Shown one piece after another: positions 24,134-32,132 of a stretch of DNA of 36,811 nucleotides. The notes under the pieces were generated by a model. That model was not told the DNA's origin. It was given only the letters and a program-made list of their open reading frames with translations, and ran no database searches. Source of the DNA: QHXQ01 sp036389375 (GTDB lineage Bacteria > Acidobacteriota > Blastocatellia > Pyrinomonadales > Pyrinomonadaceae); NCBI GenBank assembly GCA_036389375.1, contig DASVQA010000093.1:1-36811 (forward strand), given 5' to 3'. The position numbers and the translations under genes are program-made. Numbering within the stretch: the first letter of the stretch is position 1; each line of letters begins with the position of its first letter.

Positions 24134-24199
24134 GTGACGAGTGACAGGTTAAGAACTTGTCTGCTGCTCGTCACTCGTCGCTCGTCACTTGTCACTGTC
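24134..24199. repeat. inverted heptanucleotide repeats, mreC/mreD spacer
   Basis: Left heptads GTGACGA (24134-24140) and GTGACAG (24141-24147). Right heptads TCGTCAC, TCGTCGC, TCGTCAC and TTGTCAC (24168-24195) plus TGTC. The right array ends two bases before the mreD ATG, and together with its loop it fills nearly the whole spacer. Confidence 0.8.
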
Positions 24200-24201
24200 T
24201 T

Positions 24202-24732
24202 ATGAAGCTGAAGATCGGCGTTTGTGTCGTGCTCGCCGTGCTGTTGCAGACGACGCTGCGACAGTATTGGCAGGGGCTGGTCTATGTGGACTTGCCGCTT
24301 ATCATCATCACCTATTTCGCGTTGCGGCGCGACGTAGTGATGGCGCTCGTGGTCGGCTGCGCGACGGGGCTGGCGACGGACGCCTTCAGCGGCGGACTGC
24401 TCGGCGCGCACGGCTTCACCAAGACGCTGATCGCCTACCTGATCGCGGCGCTCGTCACGCGCGTGATGCTCGATAACCCGCTCGCGCGCATCCCCGTCAT
24501 CGCGGGCGCGGCGGCGCTCGACGCCGTCGTCTATTTTCTACTCCACCAGATGCTCGGTCAGCCTTCGTTGCGCCCGTTCGCCGAGACGGTCGCCTACAAG
24601 CTGATCGCCACCACCATCGTCGGCACGTTCCTCTTCTACCTTCTGGACATCTTCTTTAGCGACCGGGCGCGCGTGCGCCGCCAGTTCGCATTCCGTCGCC
24701 GCGTCGCCCGGCGCAATCTGGCGCGCCGCTGA
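24202..24732 (+). CDS. mreD: rod shape-determining protein MreD
   Basis: Integral membrane component of the elongasome. 176 residues from the ATG at 24202 (MKLKIGVCVVLAVLLQTTL). A longer frame starting at 24157 would translate the repeat and is rejected. About five hydrophobic segments; conserved MreD features are YVDLPLIIITYFAL and ATGLATDAFSGGLLGAHGFTK. A basic C-terminal tail ends the protein. No Shine-Dalgarno is visible, as with mreC and rodA, because the inverted repeat abuts the start. Confidence 0.92.
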   Translation: MKLKIGVCVVLAVLLQTTLRQYWQGLVYVDLPLIIITYFALRRDVVMALVVGCATGLATDAFSGGLLGAHGFTKTLIAYLIAALVTRVMLDNPLARIPVIAGAAALDAVVYFLLHQMLGQPSLRPFAETVAYKLIATTIVGTFLFYLLDIFFSDRARVRRQFAFRRRVARRNLARR

Positions 24733-24819
24733 CTGAGATAGTGCCGGGTGACAACGGCCTTGGCGGCGAGTTAAACTTTTCCCGGCACTGTTGCCGCTCA
24801 TCGGGTCAAGCAAGCTGTT

Positions 24820-26763
24820 ATGAAATTTGAAGACGAGTCACAGAACCTGCGCTTTCGGTTGCGCACGATTCAGGCGCTCGTGCTGGTGCTCCTGACCGTG
24901 CTCGGCGTGCGGCTCTACTACTTGCAGGTCGCGCGCGGCGCGTACTACGCCGAGCGGGCCGAGAATCAGCGCGTCCGCCTGTTGCCCATCCCCGCGCAGC
25001 GCGGCACAATCTTCGACCGCAACGGGCACGTGCTCGTTGATTCACGTCCCATCTACAACGTCATCCTCTCGCGCGAAGAGATGAAGGGGCAAGACCTGCG
25101 CACGCTGGTCGCGCCGCTCGCCGAGGGATTGGGCGTGGACGCGGACATTCTGCGCGAGCGTTTCGACGTGGTCAGGTCGCAGCCCGCGTTCGAATCGATC
25201 CCGGTCAAGCAGAACGCGACGGCGGGCGACATCATGTGGGTCGAAGCGCACGGCATGGAGTTCCCCGCCCTGCGCATCGAGCAACAACCGCAGCGGCGCT
25301 ATCCGGAGAACGGCGTGCTCGCGCACGTGCTCGGCTACGTGGGCGAGGTCAGCCCGAAGCAGCTTGAATCGGCGAAGTACAAAGACAAGGGGTTGAAGCC
25401 CGGCGATACCATCGGGCAGGAGGGCTTGGAAGCGACCTACGACGATTACCTGCGCGGGCGCGACGGCTACAGCAAAGTGATTGTGGACTCGCGCGGGCAC
25501 ATACAGGAAGTGATCGAGCGGGTCGAGCCGCAACCCGGTCAGGACTTAGTCACGACGATTGATCTAGACCTACAGGAAGCGGCCGAGGAGCAGTTGCGCA
25601 ACACGCCGACGGGGCGGGGCGTCGCGGTCGCGCTCGATCCGAACAACGGCGAAATCCTCGCCATGGCCTCTTACCCGACCTTCGACCCGAACCTCTTCTC
25701 GCAGCGCATCAACACAAAAGAGGGGCGCGCCGAATATGCCGCGCTCCTGAAAGACCCGAAGAAGCCGCTCTACAACCGCGCCATACGCGGGCGTTATCCG
25801 CCCGGCTCGACGTGGAAGATTCCGATGGCGGTGGCCGGCTTGCAGCAGGGCGCGATCACCATCCAGCACTCGAACCTCGTCTGCGGCGGCGGCATACAGA
25901 TCGGCAACAAGTTTACGCGCTGCATGGGCAATCACGGCTCGCCGGAGTTGCGCTACGCCATCACCCATTCGTGCGACGGCTACTTCTACCGTCTGGGCCT
26001 CAAGATGGGCGTGCAGGGCATCATGCAGATGGTGGACGAGTTCGATCTGAACAAGCAGACGGGCATAGACCTGCCGCACGAGTTGGTTAGCTGGACGCCC
26101 TCGCCTGAGTTCAAACGGCGGTTCAACCCGCGCGACGCCGAATGGAAAGACATAGACACGGTCTATGCTTCGTTCGGTCAGGTCTACGACATCATGACGC
26201 CGATTGCCATGCTGCGCGCCATCGCCTCCATCGGCATCGGCGGGCAGATGTACGTGCCGCACCTGTTAAAAGAGGTCAAGGCCATTGGCGCAATCGGCGA
26301 TCCCTCCCGTCCGGACTACCGGCCGGAGCGCCCCGCACGCAGTTTCACCCCGCTCGACCCGGCGCGCCCGAACCCGAAGATCATCCCGATCCCTGAAGAA
26401 CAGCACCACATGGTCGTCGAAGGCATGTGGGGTGTGGTCAATAACGGGGGCACGGCCGCTGCGATCAAGATGGCGAACTTCGACATCGCGGGCAAGACCG
26501 GCACGGCGCAGGTCGTGGGCTTGGGCAAAGACGTGGGCGCAAACAAAGACCACTCGTGGTTCGTCTCCTACGCGCCCGCGTTCAAACCTGAGATCGCCAT
26601 GATCGTGCTCGTCGAGAACGTCGGCTTCGGCGGCCGCTTCGCCGCCCCGGCCGCGCGCGGCGTCTACGACGTTTACTATCGCAAGACACGCGGCGGCGGC
26701 GACACGCCGGCCGAACAGATAGCGCAGAACAGAGGTCAGAAGTCAGAGGTCAGAGGTCAGTAG
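24820..26763 (+). CDS. mrdA: penicillin-binding protein 2 (elongasome transpeptidase)
   Basis: Class B PBP crosslinking peptidoglycan during elongation, partner of RodA. 647 residues. One N-terminal transmembrane segment (about 20-38). The dimerisation/pedestal region includes RGTIFDRNGHVL and GYVGEVSPKQL. Catalytic motifs are SxxK (Ser330, Lys333 in PPGSTWKIP), SCD (Ser384-Asp386) and KTG (Lys559-Gly561). The spacing is normal, and Ser330 corresponds to the E. coli PBP2 active-site serine. The last residues (about NRGQKSEVRGQ) are encoded by a heptanucleotide repeat that also forms the left arm of the mrdA/rodA inverted repeat, so they are probably not part of the original protein. Confidence 0.96.
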   Translation: MKFEDESQNLRFRLRTIQALVLVLLTVLGVRLYYLQVARGAYYAERAENQRVRLLPIPAQRGTIFDRNGHVLVDSRPIYNVILSREEMKGQDLRTLVAPLAEGLGVDADILRERFDVVRSQPAFESIPVKQNATAGDIMWVEAHGMEFPALRIEQQPQRRYPENGVLAHVLGYVGEVSPKQLESAKYKDKGLKPGDTIGQEGLEATYDDYLRGRDGYSKVIVDSRGHIQEVIERVEPQPGQDLVTTIDLDLQEAAEEQLRNTPTGRGVAVALDPNNGEILAMASYPTFDPNLFSQRINTKEGRAEYAALLKDPKKPLYNRAIRGRYPPGSTWKIPMAVAGLQQGAITIQHSNLVCGGGIQIGNKFTRCMGNHGSPELRYAITHSCDGYFYRLGLKMGVQGIMQMVDEFDLNKQTGIDLPHELVSWTPSPEFKRRFNPRDAEWKDIDTVYASFGQVYDIMTPIAMLRAIASIGIGGQMYVPHLLKEVKAIGAIGDPSRPDYRPERPARSFTPLDPARPNPKIIPIPEEQHHMVVEGMWGVVNNGGTAAAIKMANFDIAGKTGTAQVVGLGKDVGANKDHSWFVSYAPAFKPEIAMIVLVENVGFGGRFAAPAARGVYDVYYRKTRGGGDTPAEQIAQNRGQKSEVRGQ

Positions 26764-26809
26764 CAGCAAAAGTTGTTAACTAACCTCTGACCTCTAGCCT
26801 CTAACTTCT
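26731..26809. repeat. inverted heptanucleotide repeats, mrdA/rodA junction
   Basis: Four left heptads: AGAGGTC, AGAAGTC, AGAGGTC, AGAGGTC (26731-26758). Four right heptads in reverse complement: AACCTCT, GACCTCT, AGCCTCT, AACTTCT (26782-26809). The left arm lies in the mrdA coding end, with the TAG stop at 26761-26763. The right arm ends seven bases before the rodA ATG. Confidence 0.85.
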
Positions 26810-26816
26810 CCTTGTT

Positions 26817-27953
26817 ATGGTTGCTTTACTTGAGAAACGCCGCTACCGCGATTTCGACTGGCTGCTGACGCTGCTGGCGACGGGCATTGTGCTCTTTGGC
26901 ACGTGGCAGATTCACAACGCGCAGCCGACGGGCGACCTGCGCAACTTCTGGAAGAAGCAGTTGATCGGGCTGGCGATTTCGCTCGTCGCCCTCTTTGCCG
27001 TTGCCTTCACGGACTATCGCAAACTCGTCCACTTCGCGCCCGCCTTCTACGCCTTCGGCCTCATCCTGCTGGTCGTCGTGCTCATCCCCGGCATCGGTCT
27101 GAAACTGAACGGGCAGCGCTGCTGGATCAAGATGCCGGGCATCGGCCAGTTTCAGCCCTCCGAGTTCGTCAAGATTCCGACCGTGCTGATGCTCGCCTAC
27201 TACTATGGGCGCGTGCGCCAACGTGCGCCGCTCGCGTGGAAGGAGATGCTGGTCGGCGTCGGCATACTGGCGCTGCCCGTCGGGCTGATCCTGTTAGAGC
27301 CGGACGCGGGCCAAGCCATCACCTATTTTCCGTTGCTCGCCGTCGTCCTGTTCCTCTCCTCGATCCGCATGTGGCTCGTGCTGGCGGCGCTCGCCTTGAG
27401 CATCGTGCTCGTGCCGGCGGCTTACATCGTCGGCGTCAAGACGGGCAAGATCAAGGACTATCAGCAACAGCGCATACAGGTCATCCTCGACCCGGAGAAT
27501 GCCGACCGGCGCGGCTACGGTTATCACACCTGGCAATCAATCCTGACGGTCGGCAAGGGCCAGTTGACCGGCAACGGCGGGCGCACGCCCGAATACTCGC
27601 AGAGCGGACTTAAATTCCTGCCTGAGCCGCACAGCGATTTCATCTTCGCCGTCACGGCGGAGACGACCGGCTTCATCGGCTGCATTCTGTTGCTCGTCGC
27701 CTACGCGGTCTTGTTCTCGCGGCTCATCATGGGCGCGCGCCGTTCGCCTGACCGCGCCGGCATGCTCGTCATCATGGCGACGGTGGGCGGCATGGCCTTT
27801 CAGGTCTTCATCAACGTCGGCATGGCGGTGGGGCTGTTGCCGGTCATCGGCGTGCCGCTGCCGTTGATGAGCGCGGGGCTATCGGCCGTGCTGGCCACGT
27901 TTATCGCCATCGGCTTCGCCGTCAGCGTGCAACTGCGGCGATTTGTTAATTGA
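26817..27953 (+). CDS. rodA: SEDS peptidoglycan glycosyltransferase RodA
   Basis: Lipid II polymerase acting with PBP2. 378 residues with about ten membrane segments. The extracellular catalytic-loop segment reads LPEPHSDFIFAV with Asp274, equivalent to the essential Asp of E. coli RodA. INVGMAVGLLPVIGVPLPLM follows. The normally conserved SYGGSS-type motif reads SAGLS here (352-356), an unusual version of a usually strict motif. The ATG at 26817 follows the heptad repeat and has a pyrimidine-rich, Shine-Dalgarno-less upstream sequence. It ends just before the long leader of RNase E/G. Confidence 0.94.
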   Translation: MVALLEKRRYRDFDWLLTLLATGIVLFGTWQIHNAQPTGDLRNFWKKQLIGLAISLVALFAVAFTDYRKLVHFAPAFYAFGLILLVVVLIPGIGLKLNGQRCWIKMPGIGQFQPSEFVKIPTVLMLAYYYGRVRQRAPLAWKEMLVGVGILALPVGLILLEPDAGQAITYFPLLAVVLFLSSIRMWLVLAALALSIVLVPAAYIVGVKTGKIKDYQQQRIQVILDPENADRRGYGYHTWQSILTVGKGQLTGNGGRTPEYSQSGLKFLPEPHSDFIFAVTAETTGFIGCILLLVAYAVLFSRLIMGARRSPDRAGMLVIMATVGGMAFQVFINVGMAVGLLPVIGVPLPLMSAGLSAVLATFIAIGFAVSVQLRRFVN

Positions 27954-27970
27954 TGGTTGTCGGTTATACT
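27943..27970 (+). promoter_or_regulatory. candidate promoter at the end of rodA, upstream of RNase E/G
   Basis: TTGTTA (27943-27948), 16-base spacer, TATACT (27965-27970). It overlaps the rodA stop and would start transcription of the long leader. Confidence 0.35.
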
Positions 27971-28004
27971 TCCAACCGCTTCGTCCTGTTTGACACTTGC
28001 GCTG

Positions 28005-28020
28005 GCAAGTCCAGCCTTGC
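28005..28020 (+). repeat. small hairpin, copy 1
   Basis: GCAAG-TCCAGC-CTTGC. An alternative pairing with ACTTGC (27995-28000) excludes this fold, so the leader could switch between the two. It shares AAGTCCAG with copy 2 at 28370. Confidence 0.5.
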
Positions 28021-28369
28021 GCCGATTGGCGGCGCTGGCGTTGCGCGCTCGGCGACCGTTGCGGCGCGCTTAGTAGGACGAGACAAAGTTTTTCGGGCGC
28101 ACCGCTCGCCAGCGTTGGAGCGATTGCGCCGTGCGAGATGTTTGAGGCCGCAGGCAGTTGGAGACGGCTGCGCGCATTGTGCGCGCGCTGTTGACTGCCG
28201 GTTGCGCGGCGCATGGGGGCAAGGCAGCAAGACGCAGCGCGGCAAACGACGACGTTCAAGTTTTAGTCGTCCGTGCGCAGGCGCTTTCGCGCTGCACTAA
28301 CTTTCCCGCGCGCACAATCGCAAGGCGGCTCGACGGAGTTTCATGTGAACAGTTCGTGTGTGCCGGGCG

Positions 28370-28387
28370 GCGAAGTCCAGACTTCGC
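28370..28387 (+). repeat. small hairpin, copy 2
   Basis: GCGAAGT-CCAG-ACTTCGC, a perfect 7-bp stem. Its surroundings match copy 1 (GGC, AAGTCCAG, CTT, GCGCC), with one extra G in the left arm and one extra C in the right arm, a compensated change. Confidence 0.55.
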
Positions 28388-28721
28388 GCCGGCCGGGCGT
28401 CCAGCCGGGCGGCTCTTACCAAGCGCCCCCGGCGCACATGCCACACAGAGCGGCCCAATTCGTTGCCAACGATCTGACCTGCTCTCCCGTCGCGCCTTAC
28501 CGCTAGAGACCACCAGACATCTCGACCAACGCGCACGCACGCAAACGGCGGCGCGCGCGTCTCTGAAAGCAACCACCCTAGCGCCGCCCGCGCGGCCAGC
28601 AATAACAACTGGCCCGCCGCGCCCGCACTAGCGTGTTGCCCGCGTCAACAAGCCACAAAGAGTTCGCCCGCGCCGCCGAAAGCAGAAGCGCGCGGGTCTC
28701 ACAGGAGAGAAGTTCCAACCA

Positions 28722-31700
28722 ATGTCAAAAGAGTTAATCGTCAGCGTCAACGGACGCGAAAAGAAGATCGCCATCGTCGAGAATGGCAAGGTGACAGAGT
28801 TTTACATAGAGCGCGGCGAGGACGGGCAAGGCATCGTCGGCAACATCTACAAGGGGCGCGTCATGCGCGTGCTGCCCGGTATGCAATCCGCTTTCGTGGA
28901 CATCGGGCTTGAGCGCGACGCCTTCCTCTACGTCTCGGACTTCTTCGACGAAGAGGAAGAGTTCGAGCGCATCGTTGTTGATAAATCGAAGACGGAAGGC
29001 GCAGAGGCCGCGCGCGCCCATGCCGCCGAGAAGATCGAGCGCGACCGCATCGAGCGCGAACGCCAGATCGAGTCGGCGCAGGAACGCGTCGAACCTGCGG
29101 GCGACGAAGCGGAAGCCGCTGCCGGGGACGAGGATGAAGAGCGCGCCGCACCGGCGGCTTTGGCGGAAACCGAACCCGGCGCGCTTGCGTCACAGCCTGA
29201 AGCGACTGAAGCAACTCAAGCGAGCGACGCGGCGGGCGCGGGCGAGGCGACGGAAGCTGCTGGTGGGCGACGCGGGCGGCGCAGACGTGGCAAGGGCGGG
29301 CGCACGGAAGAACCGACAGCCGCGCAGGCTGCGACAGAAGGCGGCGCTGCCATGGACGGGCGCGCACGGCCCCGCGCGGGTCACGTCGAGGCGGACACAC
29401 CGTTTGCAGTCGGCGGCGACTCGTTCGAGCGCGTCGTTGATGAAGACGAGGCTGCGCGCAACGAGGGCGAGACCATCAAGGACGCGCGGCTGCAAGAGCG
29501 CTTCACCGATCAGGTGCGCGGCGTCGAGTTCGACATGGACGAACCGGCGCAAGGCATCGAGGTCGGCTCCGTGCTCGCGGCCAACAACCTGTCGGGCGGC
29601 GGATCGTTCGAGCGTGTCGCCGACGACGACTTCGACTACAACTCAGCTTCGCACGGCGTGCGGCGTGTGCAACCGGCCGTCGCCGCTTCGGTCGCATCGT
29701 TGGCCGAAGGCGTGCTCGATGAAGCGCCGGCCGCTGTGGGCGCACCGCAGGCGTTTGAGCGCGTGAGCGACGACGAGAAAGCGGTGGAAGCCGCGCCGGC
29801 GGCGAAGGGTAAAGCGACGCGTGCGCGCGCGGGCGCAAAGGCCCGCAAGGGTGCAGGCGCGGAGGCTGAACAGAGTGAAACTGCCGCGCCGGCCGCGGGC
29901 GCGGCGAAGCGCGCGCGCGCAACTGGCGGCGCAACGAAAGGTGCAGCGAAGGGCGCGGCGAAGAAGGGCGCGACGGCGGGAGCGAAGTCCGCGTCGAAGA
30001 CGAGCAGCAAGGGGCGCGCGACTAAGCGCGGCAAGACGGCGACGGGCGAAGCAGGCGAGACCGGCGCTGAAGGCGCAGCCTTCGCAGATGCGAGCGTGAA
30101 GGCGACGCGGACGCGCGGCGAGTTTGCGCGGCGCGGTGGGCGTCGGCGCAACCGGCGGCCGAAGCCCGACGAGAACGGTGGCGCGGAGGAGCAGAGCAAC
30201 GGGCACGCCGAACCGGCCGAGCCGGTCGTGGAAACGGCCGCAGCACCCGTGCAGGAAGAAGCCGCGCCGGAACGCAGCGAAGCGGCCGAGCGCCCCGCAC
30301 GCAGCCCGCGCAGCGAGCGCACCGAGCGTAGTGAACGACCCGAACGCAGCGAACGCCCCCCCACACGCGGCGGGCGCGACCGACGCAGCGAGGGCGGGCG
30401 CGGCGTCGGCGGCCCACGCGCAAGCAGCGGCGGTCGGAGCGACGGCGGACGCGAGCCGGCGCGTGAAAGCAGTGACCGTGAGGGCGGCGGCCGTGAAAGT
30501 GGTGGACGCGAAGGTGGTGGCCGTGAAGGTGGTGGCGGTGGTCGGGCGGAGCGCGGGCGCGGCGGGCGTGATCGCGGGACGCCGATGATCACCGATCTCT
30601 TGCGCGAGGGGCAGGAGATTCTCGTCCAGATCGCTAAAGAGCCGATTGCAGCGAAGGGCGCGCGCATCACATCGCACATCGCCCTGCCCGGTCGCTTCCT
30701 CGTCTACATGCCGACCATCGAGCACGTCGGCGTCTCGCGCAAGATCGAGTCGGACAACGAGCGTATGCGTCTGCGCAAATTGATCAAGGACATACGCGAG
30801 ACGGAAGAAGTGCCTTCGGGCGGCTTCATCGTCCGCACGGCGGGCGTCGGCATCAGCGAGCAGGACTTGCGCGACGATGCGCGCTATCTCGTCCGCACAT
30901 GGAAGGACATCCGCCGCAACGCCGAGAAACAGAAAGCGCCCGCGCTGACGCACAAAGACCTAGACCTCGTGCAGCGCATTCTCCGCGATCAACTCTCGGA
31001 CGACTTCACCGCGATCCGCGTTGACGGCGACGAGGAGTACCGCGAGATCGTCGAGTTCATCAACCGCATCCAGCCCAGATTAGTCAATCGCGTCAAACTC
31101 TACACGCGCGAAGAACCGATCCTTGAGGCTTATGGCGTGCAGGCCGAGATCGACAAGGCGATTAAGCCGCGCGTCTGGTTGAAATCGGGCGGCTACCTCG
31201 TCATCAATCAGACCGAGGCACTGGTGGCGATTGACGTGAACACGGGCAAGTTCGTCGGGCGCGGCGGCACACGCCTCGAAGACACCATCACGCGCACAAA
31301 CCTCGAAGCCGTTGACGAGATCGCGCGGCAGATACGTTTGCGCGATCTGGGCGGCATCATCGTGCTCGATCTCATCGACATGGAGGAGCGGCGCAACCGC
31401 CAGCGCGTGATGACGGCGCTGCAAGACGCGCTGCGCACCGACAAGTCGCCGACGAAGGTGCTCTCGTTCAACGATTTCGGCCTCGTCATCATGACGCGCA
31501 AACGCGTCAAGCAATCGCTCGAACGCACGATCTGCGCGCCGTGTCCCTATTGTCAGGGCGCGGGGCTGGTCAAATCGCCGCAGACGATCTGCTACGAAAT
31601 CCTCGAAGAAGCGCGCCGCCTCGCACGCGGCATGAACGGCGACGGCATCAAGCAGACGACCCTGCGCATCAACCCGGAGGTCGCGCGCGCCCTGCGCTCC

Positions 31701-31805
31701 ACCGAGCGCGACGTGCTCAATGAGATCGAAGACTATCTCGGCGCAGTGGACATCACGAGCGACGAGCACGTGCATCAGGAGCAATTCGACTTCGCGTTCA
31801 TCTAA
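28722..31805 (+). CDS. rng: ribonuclease E/G with a giant insert in the S1 domain
   Basis: Endoribonuclease of mRNA decay and rRNA/tRNA processing. 1027 residues. The S1 domain begins normally (IVGNIYKGRVMRVLPGMQSA, AFLYVSDFF) but is interrupted from about residue 75 to 618. It resumes at MITDLLREGQEILVQIAKEP. Then come the RNase H-like and 5'-sensor regions. Catalytic Asp838 (AIDVN) and Asp883 (VLDLIDM) match the two metal-binding Asp of RNase E; they are 45 residues apart, against 43 in E. coli. The Zn-link CPYC is at 941-944. The insert is acidic first (Glu/Ala-rich), then Lys/Ala-rich like histone H1, then Arg/Glu and RGG-rich. It contains FER(V/I) motifs at 81, 235, 296 and 345. Such inserts may bind RNA or partner proteins; this is inferred. 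The start is supported by AGGAGAG upstream. Confidence 0.95.
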   Translation: MSKELIVSVNGREKKIAIVENGKVTEFYIERGEDGQGIVGNIYKGRVMRVLPGMQSAFVDIGLERDAFLYVSDFFDEEEEFERIVVDKSKTEGAEAARAHAAEKIERDRIERERQIESAQERVEPAGDEAEAAAGDEDEERAAPAALAETEPGALASQPEATEATQASDAAGAGEATEAAGGRRGRRRRGKGGRTEEPTAAQAATEGGAAMDGRARPRAGHVEADTPFAVGGDSFERVVDEDEAARNEGETIKDARLQERFTDQVRGVEFDMDEPAQGIEVGSVLAANNLSGGGSFERVADDDFDYNSASHGVRRVQPAVAASVASLAEGVLDEAPAAVGAPQAFERVSDDEKAVEAAPAAKGKATRARAGAKARKGAGAEAEQSETAAPAAGAAKRARATGGATKGAAKGAAKKGATAGAKSASKTSSKGRATKRGKTATGEAGETGAEGAAFADASVKATRTRGEFARRGGRRRNRRPKPDENGGAEEQSNGHAEPAEPVVETAAAPVQEEAAPERSEAAERPARSPRSERTERSERPERSERPPTRGGRDRRSEGGRGVGGPRASSGGRSDGGREPARESSDREGGGRESGGREGGGREGGGGGRAERGRGGRDRGTPMITDLLREGQEILVQIAKEPIAAKGARITSHIALPGRFLVYMPTIEHVGVSRKIESDNERMRLRKLIKDIRETEEVPSGGFIVRTAGVGISEQDLRDDARYLVRTWKDIRRNAEKQKAPALTHKDLDLVQRILRDQLSDDFTAIRVDGDEEYREIVEFINRIQPRLVNRVKLYTREEPILEAYGVQAEIDKAIKPRVWLKSGGYLVINQTEALVAIDVNTGKFVGRGGTRLEDTITRTNLEAVDEIARQIRLRDLGGIIVLDLIDMEERRNRQRVMTALQDALRTDKSPTKVLSFNDFGLVIMTRKRVKQSLERTICAPCPYCQGAGLVKSPQTICYEILEEARRLARGMNGDGIKQTTLRINPEVARALRSTERDVLNEIEDYLGAVDITSDEHVHQEQFDFAFI

Positions 31806-31812
31806 TGCTAAC

Positions 31813-31852
31813 AAGAGGGGCGCGGCAGCGTGACGCGTTCCGCGCCCCTCTT
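31813..31852 (+). terminator. intrinsic terminator after RNase E/G
   Basis: AAGAGGGGCGCGG (31813-31825) pairs with CCGCGCCCCTCTT (31840-31852) around a 14-base loop, followed by T residues. Confidence 0.75.
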
Positions 31853-31934
31853 TGCTATGTCGCGCGTCGAAGCAGTGCCGCCCAAGAGCAATTGAGATTG
31901 CCGCCGCCGCAGCACACAGGATAAACTTGGCGGT

Positions 31935-32132
31935 ATGGATATTAAGGAAATTGAATCCGCTATTGCGCAACTGCCGCCTGCGGAAGTGGCCGAACTAGCC
32001 GAGTGGTTGGCGGAATTTCAGGCACAGATTTGGGACGAGCAGCTTGCGCAAGATGTCCAAGCCGGGCGGCTCGATGCTCTGCTTGAGCAGGCAGAGCAGG
32101 AGTTTGCACAGGGGCGATGTGAGCCGTTGTGA
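31935..32132 (+). CDS. antitoxin of a RelE/ParE-type pair
   Basis: 65 residues, beginning MDIKEIESAIAQLPPAEVAE, with LAEWLAEFQAQIWDEQLAQD and LDALLEQAEQEFAQGR. This short acidic helical protein resembles small antitoxins (of the type with LPPxExAELxxW) found beside RelE/ParE toxins. It probably neutralises the following gene product; the DNA-binding part is not evident. It overlaps the toxin start by four bases (GTGA), which implies translational coupling. Confidence 0.75.
   Translation: MDIKEIESAIAQLPPAEVAELAEWLAEFQAQIWDEQLAQDVQAGRLDALLEQAEQEFAQGRCEPL

Larger units (their letters stand above)
27954..28721 (+). other. 768-base leader/spacer before RNase E/G with repeated hairpins
   Basis: No convincing gene. 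Reading frames here have no recognisable content. It contains alternative hairpins around 27995-28020 (ACTTGC-GCTG-GCAAGT and GCAAG-TCCAGC-CTTGC), a related hairpin at 28370-28387, CCGGGCG motifs near 28363-28410, and a 39-base segment (28523-28561) shared with the leuS leader. RNase P, tmRNA and SRP RNA signatures were looked for and not seen. Confidence 0.5.

Noticed and set aside
24157..24201. Upstream extension of mreD
   Set aside because: It would translate the heptad repeat; the ATG at 24202 gives the normal MreD N-terminus.
27950..28631. Several reading frames in the spacer before RNase E/G
   Set aside because: Frames overlap, are Arg/Ala/Gly-rich as expected from GC-rich noncoding DNA, and lack start signals.
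27954..28721. RNase P RNA, tmRNA or SRP RNA in the long spacer
   Set aside because: Neither strand shows the conserved sequence cores of these RNAs.
30480..30545. CRISPR-like repeat
   Set aside because: It is the codon repetition of the RGG/GGRE part of the RNase E/G insert, in frame, with no spacers.
29636..30953. Long reverse-strand frames under the RNase E/G insert
   Set aside because: Shadows of the GC-rich, low-complexity insert; the plus-strand frame carries the conserved domains.
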